From Moniliophthora roreri (lineage: Eukaryota; Basidiomycota; Agaricomycetes; Agaricales; Marasmiaceae), in contig LATX02000229.1 of assembly GCA_001466705.2 (NCBI GenBank), positions 62,001 to 126,000 of the forward strand: a stretch of DNA of 64,000 nt. The letters run 5' to 3'. The translations under genes and the position numbers were made by a program. This document shows positions 34,360 to 45,460 of the stretch, in pieces. Positions within the stretch are counted from its first letter, which is position 1. Every line of letters begins with the position of its first letter. A model generated the notes under the pieces. It did not search any database and was not told where the DNA came from. It was given only the letters and a program-made list of their open reading frames with translations.

Positions 34360-34904
34360 GTAAACACACTGCAGCAAGGGGGTAGCAAAAAAAAAATTTT
34401 AGTACATGATGTTGATTTTTTTTTTAAGGGCTGTCGAGAGGAACCAACTGACCATCACCTTACCAAATTTGGCTGACCCTCACTGCTTTTTTGTTCCTTG
34501 CCACCTCCTCCATCACCCTCTATGATATTTCAGCTGCATAAATAATTTCAAAGGTCAAAATCATACACAATGGCAACCAGCAGGGAACTGACAGTGGCCA
34601 CAGAGACACTGTTGTGGTAACTGAAGAAGTTTGAAATTGGGAATATTTAATAGATGGATGCCTGCAACAACAGAATCCTGTTATTTCTGCCAAGGAAGAG
34701 TCTGAGAGAAGCAAGTAGTGAGTAATTTGACCACATTTGAGCTCCTAAGGATGCCCAAAATCTAGAAAAAATATGACCTAAAAAATTTTTAAGGACCTCA
34801 GGACTGAACCAACCAACCATCATTGTGTTTGGGATCCACAGCCCACTGCCTCCTTGCACTGCAGCCTTGATTAGCAAATATGTTCATATCTGCTGGCCTT
34901 TCAG
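34360..34904. other. Enlarged intron of the transporter relic, probable decayed insertion
   Basis: The matching intron of the intact paralog is about 56 nt; here it is 545 nt. It contains A/T homopolymers and two direct, imperfect copies of a GAACCAACNNACCATCA word (near 34440 and 34810), each just after a TTTTTAAGG run. No terminal inverted repeat or target duplication was found. Confidence 0.45.
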
Positions 34905-35362
34905 TTGCCTCCAATATTGATTACAAGGTGTTATTCACTACGAAGGGCAACCTCAAGCATATGAGAATTGTTCTCGCCCTTGCATTCTTCTCCCAGTGGT
35001 CTGGAAATGGTCTTTTTTCCTACTACTACTACTTGAACAGGGTCCTTACTCACATCGACCTCACAGAAAGTTTTGACCAGGTATGAATTACTTTTCAGAG
35101 AATGAGTTGGCTTCATTTTTACATTTCTACAGCTCCTCAATAATCATATCCTATCTATTTGGAATTTTTGCTGGGTGTTGTTGGCTTCCTTCATGGTTGA
35201 AAAAGTCAGATGGCAATTCTTATTCCTTGCCTCGTGCAGTGGTATGCTGCTCATCTGGATGGCCCAGACAATATACTTCACTCGAACTGAAATTATTGGG
35301 ACAATTAACCTCTGGCATCACATTCTCTCTGCTGATTATGTCCTACACAGTGCATTCTTGTC

Positions 35363-35529
35363 AATTTGATCCAGGTGCAATTGCAAATTCTACAGATTGA
35401 GGTAGGTAAGGATACCACTCACATGAATAATTTGATCCAGGCACAACTAAACACAAGGATGCAATTGCAAATTCTGCAGGTTGAGGTAGGTTAAATTTGT
35501 ATGGCAATAAGGATCATACCACTCACATG
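35363..35529 (+). repeat. Imperfect tandem duplication in the transporter relic
   Basis: Two adjacent units (35363-35424 and 35428-35529). Each starts AATTTGATCCAGG, contains GCAATTGCAAATTCT and TTGAGGTAGGT, and ends ACCACTCACATG. The second unit has about 40 extra bases. Absent from the intact gene. Confidence 0.75.
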
Positions 35530-35556
35530 CGTCTTTGCTAGATCTTGACCTATCAA

Positions 35557-36062
35557 TAGGGTTGAGTGAAAAAGTCCCTCTGACTTTTCGACCTGGTAAT
35601 TTACCATGGTCGCCCGGGGCCCCGCTTTTTGACCAGTAATTTACAGTAAATTACTGCACACGTGATCAGAAAAATTCCCTTCTGCTCACTACTGCTTGCA
35701 GTCTCCCCAAACGACAGATAACGACAAATTCACTATTTCATTCAAGAATATTCACAATTCCAAAGTCAAGTACTACCTCTACCAAACCCCCATTGTGTGC
35801 GCGATATTGAATAATTGGAATCCACAACTGTTGGCAAGGAATCTGAGTTTGAGTTGGACTGGACTGTTGCTGGCTTATAAGTTATGTGTGACTCAGCGCG
35901 CCCTAAGAAATATCCAATGGTGAACGCATCGCTATCAGGTGACCACGTGACAAAGTAATTTACTCGACCTGTGCGACCCCAATCTGTGCCCATGTAAATT
36001 ACTGTTATTTACTGGTAAAAAAGAGGATCAGTCAAAAACTACTACTTTTTCACTCAACCCTA
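35557..36062. mobile_element. hAT-like MITE, family B (506 bp)
   Basis: Inverted ends TAGGGTTGAGTGAAAAAGT and ACTTTTTCACTCAACCCTA. A perfect 8-bp duplication CCTATCAA flanks it (35549-35556, 36063-36070). The interior is rich in TAATTTAC/GTAAATTA palindromes and has no coding domain. It splits an exon of the transporter relic; removing it joins ILTYQ to LRAKRLNVLQ in frame. Confidence 0.93.
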
Positions 36063-36413
36063 CCTATCAACTCCGAGCCAAGAGATTAAACGTACTCCAA
36101 TTCACGGTGTCTTTGACTATATTTTCAACCAGTACACGTCAGGCCCCGTCACACTCGGTATGTTCAATGCACTTTGCCGTTGTGGGACCCCTCGTACTCC
36201 AAAGGCTTTGCTCTAGGTGCCAACTCGTAATGATACCATGATTAATGATAGTACGTTTACCTTTCCAGCCATTCCTTTGGTACGACCCCGTTTGTCTACC
36301 GGAGTCAGGCGTGGATCCATCTTTCCATCTTGATGTCGGGCTCATTTTGACCCCCCAATCCGAGTAGTCGGCTGGTCTAGGTTTTTCATAACACTAATTT
36401 AGTACGTTCAAAA

Positions 36414-36898
36414 AGGCCCCCCTGATATTCCCCCGAGCGCCCTCATCCGGGACCGCCGAATTTGAGGAATTTTTAGGCCGATGTATCACGCCAAATCACC
36501 GAATTTTTGGGCAAATTTGCCTGATATGTCTCATCCCGGAAGCCTAGAAAACCGCCAAAAAAGACCCCTCTGCCAGAGGTATCATGCCGAACCGCCGAAA
36601 ACCCATGAGCACGGCGGGTAAGCTTGCTGGACCGGCGTCACCTTATTCCTTTTTCCGTACACCAAAACTGTAAACTCAGAGGACACAAATGCCGAGAGTC
36701 AGCAAGGAGGTGCTTTGGAAGAATACACTAGTATTAAAGCTACCAAGCAATAAAGCCCAGCGTCCAATGAGGGAAAAAAGAACCTACATATATAAGGTCT
36801 CATGCCAAACCCCCGAAAAATGGCCAAATGGGGTAATAAAAATCGCCGAATTTGGCCCATGTTTGGATGAGGGCGCTCGGGGGAATATCAGGGGGCCT
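36414..36898. mobile_element. hAT-like MITE, family C (485 bp)
   Basis: Long inverted ends of about 35 bp: AGGCCCCCCTGATATTCCCC at the left and GGGGAATATCAGGGGGCCT at the right, extending inward through GAGCGCCCTCATCC and its complement. A perfect 8-bp duplication GTTCAAAA flanks it (36406-36413, 36899-36906). No coding capacity. Confidence 0.92.
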
Positions 36899-37313
36899 GT
36901 TCAAAAAACAGCTGTTGTGACCGTGACAGCCTACGGCGAACCGAGGCGTCAGCAACGTATATGGTTTGCAGAGTCTTATGCCTAGGGCGAGATGTACACA
37001 CACTTTCTCCCATTTGAAAGTCCTTGGGGGTAATTCCCTTTTTTTTTTTTGCTTGATTTTTGCCAGTGGCAACTATACTACTACACACTATGACAAAACT
37101 ACGTTAATGAATACGTTAAAGCATGATATGAAAAAAAAAAAAAAAAAAAAGTAGCTATTCGTGTTACCACTGGATTAAAAAGTCCCAGTGCAAAACCAGG
37201 TCATGTCGGAAATGGCCTTCACTCCGACCAGTTAGGAAAATGTCATATATATATATATATATAAACCCGGAAGAAAAGGAAATATATGCTGGCGGGGGCG
37301 GGGGCGGAAATAT
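36899..37313. other. Spacer with simple repeats
   Basis: Between MITE C and the 3' end of the intact transporter. Holds an A20 run (37131-37150), an (AT)9 tract (37245-37262) and a G-rich GGCGGGGGCGGGGGCGG tract (about 37291-37307). No gene seen. Confidence 0.7.
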
Positions 37314-39760
37314 TTAGGCCTTGCTGCTAAGGTCGGGGACTTCGGAGAAGGAACTAGAGTCATGTTTAACTTCTGCTACTTCCTTTGTCTCGCTAGCGTG
37401 GACAGCGCCCGTAACTGCGCCCTGTGCCTCCTCACCATCGAAGAGAGCAGCTGTTTCTTCGAGCGAAAGACCCTTGGTCTCGAGTACAACTGGAAGGGTA
37501 GATCGAGTCAAAAAAAAAAAAGATGAAGGAAGAGAGGGGAACATGTCAAGGTACGCACAGAGGTAGACGTAGACGAGTTCGAAAACGAGCCAGCAACAGT
37601 ATACGATCTAGTAACAAGATGAGAATATTGACCCAGAAGCCGATAACGGGTATAGCGTACGTAGTACTTCCAAATGATAGCATCTATTTCGCGTTGTGAG
37701 TATTATTATTATTGGTGCACTAGAGCAAAGGTGGGGGGTTACATACCGAGTGCGATCGGGTTGACGTATTGGTTGAAGATAATCGACAGCGAAATGGAAA
37801 AGTTGAAAACGTTGAATCCTTTGGCTCGGAGTGCATAGGGGAGAATCTAAAATAGGTAGAAATTGAGTAGTTTGTTTAATCGGTCAATTCAAGTCACCCA
37901 CCTCAACCTGATGACGTTACATATTCCCGTCAGTAAAAAAAACCAAAATCACACATACGTACAAAGGGAACGCACCGTATACGACACAATCAATGGTGTA
38001 AAGGCAATGCTAAGAGTCAATTATGAGCCCGTGTCATTGGAGACTGATTGCCAAATTACTTACTCGTAAGCGGCGAAGAATAAGAACATGAAGGCGATGA
38101 GAGCATATCCAGCCTCAGGCTTGTGGTTGATTTCAGATTGGGCGAAGCAGATTGTTTGTGCAGTCCAGAAGACGAGCATGCCAGCGGCTGAGGCGATGAA
38201 CAAGAGTCGCCTGCCGGCTTTTTCGACGAGGAAGGAGGCCAAAAGCGCCCAGCACAAATTCCAGATGGCTAGGATGCCATTGATGAGGAGCTACGGATAC
38301 ATAAGGAATCAAAGAACACCTTTACGGTAAGATTCATGCTAACCTGGTCAAAGTCTTTGGTAATCCCGATTCGAGTAAGGATCCTGTTCAAGTAATAGGA
38401 GGGAAGGCCGTTTCCGGACCACTGCGAGAAGAATGCAAGGGCGATGATGATTCTCATACGCTTGAGGTTACCCTTGGTGCTGAATAACGACTTGTATCCA
38501 ACATTAGCAGCGACTAAATCCCTTTTGAAATCAGAGCATATCCGTGTGTCAAAAAGATGTGTTTCCCACCAGTCCTATCGAACTCAATAGCAGCTTTGAT
38601 CTCCTCAAACTCGTATCGGACAAGAAGATCATCCCTTCAGGGTAGATGTGTTAGCGGGTTGGCTCCGGCAAGGCGCGGGAAACCACTTACTCGTTACCGT
38701 CGGCATGGTAGTAGGCGAGAGTGCGTAGAGCTTCCGCTTCTCTACCTTTGTTGACAAGCCAACGTGGCGACTCAGGCACAAGCAGGACAAGGAAGACTTG
38801 CAAGACCGAAGGGGCACCCTGAAGAGCAGACGGTACTCTCCAAGACCATGTATTGGAGATTTGGAATGTTCCAAAAGTGGCCCATGCGGCGCTAGTTTTT
38901 TTAAAAAAAAAAAAGTCAGTTTCGTTATTAATTCAATCACCCTGATTGCACCTACACGATGGCCCCTGAATACCAAAGCGAATTATAGGTTGACGTGAGC
39001 GCTGCACGGTGGGAAGGGTAAGCCAGCTCAGTGACGAGAAGGGGAGCGGCGTTGGCTGCATAATGCTTGTCAGATGGTGTGCGTACATATCATATATCAA
39101 TCATACGAACCCGCAAAGGTCAAGCCGAATCCAATCAGAAAACTAAATGGAAATGTTTCAGCTTAGCCGCGGTAATAATTGTGACAAAACCCACCGAGCT
39201 CCGATGAACATGTTCACAGACTGGGAGGCTGTCTGGATCGCCGTGGCGGCACACATCAAGGCAGCACCGAAGAAAATGGTTTTGCGACGTCCAATACCGT
39301 CAGTAAAGTAAGGTGCGAAGGGATAAGCCGCCAAAGCGCCGATATTCTATGAAATGAATGAGAAGGCATATCGCTTCAAGAAGGATGTTTAACACACTTG
39401 GATCGCGTTCAACAGACCCAACATTGAAGGACCGGGTTCATTGAAGTCTTTCTTCCACTGGCTCAGAGATTGGAGACCGTTCATCATACTTCCATCGTAG
39501 CCATTCGTCGAGGATGTGATCAACCTAGGAAAAAGCTAATCTCAGGTGTAGCCCGAATTACAATATGAGAAAGGAACTTACAAGAGGACAATCCAAGCAT
39601 TGAGGATTATGAGCCTAGCCAAGAATAGTTATTGTCAGAAACTGTCAAGGGAAGGAGAAGGATTGGGATACCTTTTGTTATTGAACCATTTCTTGTTGGG
39701 GTCGAGGAGGTGAGTGAAGCCGGCATCTGCGCCTGAAGAAGCAACGACACCACCAGCCAT
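37314..39760 (-). CDS. MFS sugar (hexose/lactose-permease-like) transporter
   Basis: Plasma-membrane proton symporter type, about 530 residues in a dozen short exons. Start MAGGVVASSGADAGFTHLLD at ATG 39760. Then ITSSTNGYDGSMMNGLQSLS and DFNEPGPSMLGLLNAIQ. The loop 2-3 motif is DGIGRRKTIFFG. Next come WSWRVPSALQGAPSVLQVFL and the PESPRWLVNKGREAEAL family motif, then LAFFSQWSGNGLPSYYLNRI, LLASFLVEKAGRRLLFIASA, and LRAKGFNVFNFSISLSIIFNQ. After the short exons IIWKYY and IVYCCWLVFELVYVYL the end is VVLETKGLSLEETAALFDGE. The cytosolic tail is about 55 residues, Ser/Glu-rich. All MFS sugar-transporter signatures are present. The exact sugar cannot be told. It is the intact counterpart of the relic at 25.7-36.3 kb. 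Confidence 0.92.
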
Positions 39761-40592
39761 GGTGAGGAAAATGAATCCGCGAAGGAGTTCGGGGAACGGT
39801 GTGGAAAAAAGGCAACAGGCTCGCTATGATTTTATATTAATCGGCTCGAAGCGTATGGTGCCAGATATGATGTTTGTTCAGGTGACAAGGAAAAAGAGGG
39901 TTTCTCCAGAGGTACACCGGAACGACCAGAGATTCAGTTCCGCGATTGGGAATGGACCCTTTTGCGTCCGAAGAGTCGCCATTGAGAATGCGAGAGCCAA
40001 AAGAAGTGCTAATGTCCCAGTGACAAGAACGTGACACATCAGACGATTACGTCGTCAAATCGGATGCACATGTTTCCACAAATTCCCACGCCGATTAGGG
40101 AGGCCCAAGAAGAGCCAACCGAACCATGTGCATGCAGCAGTTTTGGACGAGAAACATTTCACAGAAGTTGGAGAACCCACCCCTCGTGTATAACTCGTGT
40201 GTCGCAACCATAAAAAGTAACCAGCTTCTGTTTATCATCATGTCTTGTATCCTTATCCCATGCTGTACTCCATCATTTGATGCGCTGATGGGAATTTTCT
40301 GAATAACAATACACCGACGTTTCTCCGCACGTGTCTATTATATTCCCCACATCCACCCACAAAACCCTCCCCGGTCCCCCCTAGCCCCAATCTGTTTCAC
40401 TATATATATGACGTCGCGAATCGTGAAACCCGGGATAGTGGCGGAAACCTGCGAAATTAACTGTCATTCCAATGTGTTACATTTCAGACATTTTCAGAGA
40501 TTGAATGATATGGGGGGAATCTAGATAACAATGCATGATATAAACGAACGTTTTACAAATGAACACTCATGAATCATAACCTGGAGGAGATA
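39761..40592. other. Transporter promoter region and ATG11 3' flank
   Basis: No gene recognised in 0.8 kb. Contains the upstream region of the sugar transporter and, at the right, the 3' flank of ATG11, including a CTATATATATGACG run near 40400. Confidence 0.45.
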
Positions 40593-43500
40593 TCAAAACT
40601 TTTTGAGCAACTGTTTCGCTGATGGAGATTCAACGACTCCGTGGTCCTCGCTCGGTGACATTCCCGCCGTTTCACTGACATTGCCAGCCACCTCGACCTT
40701 CTTCTTTCGACCCAGTGACACGCCCCAGCTACTGGCCAGACTAGCCAGCATTCCAGGTCTGCCGGGTGTGACAAAGGGTGTGACTGTAGTCGAGCTCGAT
40801 GAACTGGCAGCAGTCGTGGCAGTGCTTTCCGCCGGTGCTAACAGGGATTTACGGGGTGCATGATAAGAGCTTGTCCGACGGCGAGAAGAGTCCTTCAATA
40901 GATTTGTTATTCCATCCGACATGGAACCTTCAGGAGAAGGTGTTGCCGTATTTCCAAATGCACCTTCTATGGACGAAGGCGAAGACACCAAACGATCTGT
41001 CAGTGCGATAGTGGGCGCTGCTTTGACAGGCGATCCAGACGGAACACTCCCAAGGGGTATACGGCCAACAGAAAATCTAGAAGTTGTGGACAATCGGGAT
41101 GCCCGGGATCCTGGACGAAGAGGAGACGGCTGTGCAGGATTTTGGGGAACTGAGGGTATAGACCCGGTGTGTTGTGAGGGTGAAGAATCAATGTTTTGTG
41201 AAAGTGATGATGGCAAGGGTGGTGATGCTGCTGCTTGGAACGGTGTGGGCAGAGGCCGAGGTCTAATAGTTGATGGTGTTTCAGATAGTAGTTCTGCCAC
41301 CGGCTCAGGAGGTTCTGGGGACGCCTGCGCGAGCAGACGTGACAGAGATGAGGGCCGAGCAGTCGGGGATGAGTTTGAGCGTGAACGTGTTGGAAATAGT
41401 TGTGAATTCGGAGGATGTGTGACTTCGAAATTGCTGTCGACATCAGCCTCGGGAGGTCCTGGGGGTAATGCAGACGTGCTCGCTGCCATGGAACTTGGTG
41501 GTTTGGGTTCTTCTACTTCTGGAGTCTCCTTTCTGGAAGACAGTCGCCGCTTGTTGTGGCTTGGTTTTGTCCAATCTTCCACCTCCAACATATAGTACTT
41601 GACGCCATCGCCCAAGCCATACGGGTTACTAGATGGGTCCTGTCACGACAATTTAGCTTTCGGTCTCTGAAGATGAGAAAACACCTCACATCACGGTCTA
41701 CCACTCGCTCGGTTATGGACGTTATCCTGGCAACTATCCATTCCCGAGTCTTCAGTTGCTCCGCCAGGTGACCAGTAGCTTGTAGGAAGTAATGAGGGAA
41801 TGAAACTGAAATACGGGAAATTGTCGGATCTCTGAGTATCAAACGATAACGCTAACTGTCAACATACCATTGAAAGCTGCCCAAGGTTTGCTAACCGAAT
41901 TCCGAGTTGGCAGGAATAGGGCCAGATCCCCCTTCGCAAAGTTCCTGAATGAGATTTTGCCCTTGGCTCGCTCGCGGTACTCCTTACACTGCTTTTGCCA
42001 CTTGCGGACAGTTGATCCCGTCTTCGAGACCGCTTCCTGGAAATAGTCGTGATCGAATGCTCGTAAAGCTTCCAAAGCATTCGCAGGGTCGGAGGGATCA
42101 ATGGGTGGGGGCTCCTCAGGTTGTGTAATAATACTATGGCGCGTATCCGGCGAATATACGGAATCCGCCAGGGTTGCAGATTGTCGAGAAGTAGAGGTTG
42201 GATGAGAAGTAATCGATTGGGCTGTGTGCAAAGCCTTGAGGTGTGAAACTCGGAAGGCTAGAGCAACGTCGAGTATCTGGGCAATCAGGCGATTGCCATT
42301 TTCCAGCTGTTGTTCGAATTCCGATTGTGAGGCACGACCTGTCTTCAAATCGTCTCGCAGTAACCGTTCAACATGACGCGCTTCTCGCAGCTCGTGCTCC
42401 ACCCGCTGGAGTTCCTCCCGAAGACCTACAGCGTCTGCTCGTTCCACTTCGAGTTCAGACCTAAGCTCCTTGAGCTGTCGTTCAGCGTGCTCCTGGGCGG
42501 CCTTGCATTCAAAGAACTGCCGTTCCAATACCGCCCTGTCACCGTCGGCCTCTGCGATATGATCTCGTAGAACTCGGTCATGCTCGGAAGCCTGGACACG
42601 CAGTAGACGATCCTTCTCTTCACTGGCCTGTTTTAGAGCAAAGTTGACCCCTTCACATTCCGCTCGCGCTGCACGGATTTGCTCCTCGAGGTCCTCTCCG
42701 CGGGATCGTGCCTCCTCCAAATTCTTGAGGTTTTTTGCCTGATCCACAAGCAAGTTGGTAACCTTCTCGGAGTTACGAGCTTCCAGTGCCTTAACATCGT
42801 CAAACTCGCTCTTTATTTGAGCCAACTCCTGACGCAAAGCCTCCGAGACACGGGTCTGCTCGGTGACATCTTTCAGGGCCCGGGCAAGTTCCTCCCGTTG
42901 ATGTCCCAGGTCACAGAGTAGCTCCATGTTCCTCTCTTCCTTGATCCGTCGTGCAGTGTTCTCGCTTTCCAGTTGAGCCCGGACCTGATGAAGTTCACGT
43001 TCTAGTCTGTCCGCACGCTCACGCTCGGTGGCTGCATCCGAATCTAAATTCTGCATGTCCGACTGCAACCTGTGTATCTCCCCTTTCAGCGCTAGGCGCT
43101 CCTCCTGGAACATAGCTTCTTGATGTGCCTTGGCATCTTGAACCATACGGAACTGCTCCACGAGTCCATTATACATCTGTTCTTCAACTTCCAAGGCTAC
43201 AGCAGTTCTTTGATTAGTCACGGGTTACATGTTGAATGAATGAAAACACCACTCACATCGGCGACGAGAATGCGATATGCGAGAGGATGACAGCACTTTC
43301 ATATCAAAGGTTGATGAGACGTATCGCCGATGATATGAATAGCAAAAACTTACACGAACGTTCAGCAATCTTGTCGAAACCTGCTTCTAATCCGTCCATC
43401 TTTGCCACGAGCCGCTCTAGGCCCACTTTACATTCCCTCACTGCGCTGAGGGCTGCAGGATCATTATGAGACCGGGAAACCTCTTCCAAATCATCGAGAA

Positions 43501-45460
43501 GACGAAGTAGTCCTGTAGAAGGCCTGTCAGCGTATCCACGATCAATTTGATCAAGATTTACCATCGATGTCTTCTCGTTCAAGGGAGTATACCGGGTCCG
43601 GTACCGCTGATGGGGAGAAGTCAATGGTTGGGACAGCGTCGTCCAAGCCCCTCGTTTCAAAGGGTAGCTGGCCATGAATCTCGCTGCGATATACTTGACG
43701 ACGTTTGCGCTCGCTCGACCTAGTGGCGGGTGAGCAAAGCGGAACGAAGGTGGGAGGCATCAACGCACGAAAGTTTTGCCATAACTTCCAGTATACTTTG
43801 TGCTCGATGATAGAAGAATTGGGCGAACTCCTTCCTCCGAACAATCTCAATAACAGTTGCTCCATATGCGTACAACATGTTGTGGAGACGCTGAAGATGC
43901 AGGAAACTATTCTTGCCACGAAAACTTGCTTGCAACGCGGTTAACTCGGGCGGTATATGCACCAAATCGTTGTTTATGACACTAATATGTCGTAATGTTG
44001 CTATGCATTGACGCGTGTTGGTGTTCTGCCGTAATTTTGTTCAACTGGAATGACTTTGCGACAGAATAAGGCGATTCACCTTCAAATCGGTAATTAGCTG
44101 TACTTGTGACCGCAGGTTTGAATCGAGTTGTTTGAGGTCTATTGCAGGGTCAGGAGTTTGGTACGACGAGTCAGGGAGCAACAATGACCTTGTAAAATTG
44201 GCTCGGATTCAGTTTTGGGATCTGGAACAGCAGATAAGTACCATAGAAGGCCTGGAGAGCCGAGACGTACATTCCAATCCACCAGCAGAACTGGCGATGC
44301 TGTCAAAGATTTCGTGTGAGCGTCGTAGGCAGGCTTCCGTATCCTCCAACGTTCTGAGATCAAATTGAGCATCAGACATTGACATGCAGCGTTGATAACT
44401 GACTTAGTGGAAGATACTGTAGCACGGACAGAATCGCAGCCTTCTCGAACTTGCGCTATTTTCTGCTCCGTGGCATCGAACCTGGCCTGGAGGTCATCTG
44501 GGTGAAAATGAGAAAATGCTACAACGCGAAACTTAAAGCGAACAACGCACTATGGGTTTTGGCACATGTCTCTGCAACCTGCTTCATTTTAGCATTGGAA
44601 ACGTAGTCACCCAAGGTCCTTGGCTTTTCTCCAGCTTCGATTGCCTTTCGGGCGTTGGCAGACACAAAGTCTGTATGCACCCGTACCTTTGTAATGAGGT
44701 TAAGGTCTGCCTCCACTCCAGCTAATAATGACGCCTGTTTTTGCAACTCCTTACGTAGTCCGCTTCCCAAGCTTTCAAAAGCATCCACCACCGATAAGAC
44801 ATGAATGTCGAGGCCACTAGAAGCTATCCGGATAGCTTCGTGTTGGCACTGTAGAGATAGGGCAGTGTCTTTTATGTAGTCGAGATGTGTGTGAGCAACA
44901 CGGAGGTATGATGCTGCAAGCTGAGTAGGTCGAAATGGAGGCGTTCCCGAGATGCTTTCTATTGAGCAGTCAGGCTCGACCTCAAGTTTCAAAGTGAGTG
45001 GTAACATGCCTTCTATCGGTGGCTGAAGCGAGGGCCCTATGGTGAGATCACGTATGACCTTCTCAACGTCGTAGTCGAGATAGTACTTGTTAAAGACAAA
45101 GATAGACTGTTGAATGATAAGTCGGGTTGTTCACAGGCTACAAGAGTGCACGCACCTGGTCTTGTGAGCCGGCAAACTCGCGAAGATTGGTATTGGTGAG
45201 CCTTCGACCATCCGTCAGGTACGCAAGCACCGCCCCAGCTTCAATTCCGATTTCTTGCTGCAGAAATATTTCGAGACTTCCACTTCTTCACGAATTTGAG
45301 ATCTAGAGAGCAGCCGACTGAATGATGGAATACCATACCGCTCAATGTCACGCAGAGAAGCATTGACCTGGCACACAATAAGCGTGGCTCTTCCCTGGAA
45401 ACGACAAGCAAGACGCACCTGAAATAATTGCCCGTCCTCTGCTCGACATATACGTATCAT
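40593..45460 (-). CDS. ATG11: ATG11 selective-autophagy scaffold
   Basis: Large coiled-coil scaffold that links cargo receptors to the Atg1 kinase at the phagophore. Start MIRICRAEDGQLFQ at 45460, spliced to VNASLRDIER, the N-terminal ubiquitin-like region. Then QSIFVFNKYYLDYDVEKVIR and LQPPIEGMLPLTLKLEVEP are diagnostic of Atg11. The middle has ATG17-like helices (TDFVSANARKAIEAGEKPRT). A 300-residue heptad coiled coil lies at about 43220-42240. The C-terminal claw domain is GKISFRNFAKGDLALFLPTR, then SFPHYFLQATGHLAEQLKTR, EWIVARITSITERVVDR and GDGVKYYMLEVEDWT. Beyond the claw is a tail of about 320 residues rich in Ser, Pro and Thr, ending SAKQLLKKF. At least nine introns. Strong call from both ends of the protein. 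Confidence 0.93.

Larger units (their letters stand above)
25726..36310 (+). pseudogene. MFS sugar-transporter pseudogene exploded by insertions
   Basis: Exons of an MFS sugar transporter occur in order and can be matched to the intact gene at 37.3-39.8 kb. Pieces: 25726-25759 LIILNAWIIL; 25811-25925 LITSSANGYDEDMTNGLQS, broken, then DFNEPGPSMLGLSNAIQ; 25979-26129 NIGSLAAYPFVTYISAGVGR with frameshifts; 27826-28026 TFGTFQISNTWSWRIPSALQ, one TAG, then WLIGKGREAEALHML; 34308-34359 DAVVRYELEKIKATGQ; 34905-35080 LFTTKGNLKHMRIVLALAFF; from 35133 LLNNHILSIWNFCWVLLASF; 35542-35556 plus 36071-36157 ILTYQ joined to LRAKRLNVLQFTV; and a decayed piece near 36240-36300. Insertions between or within the pieces are listed separately. 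Clearly non-functional. Its orientation is opposite to the intact paralog. Confidence 0.9.

Noticed and set aside
40921..41595. 224-codon plus-strand ORF
   Set aside because: Antisense to the low-complexity ATG11 tail; composition mirrors the Ser/Pro codons on the other strand.
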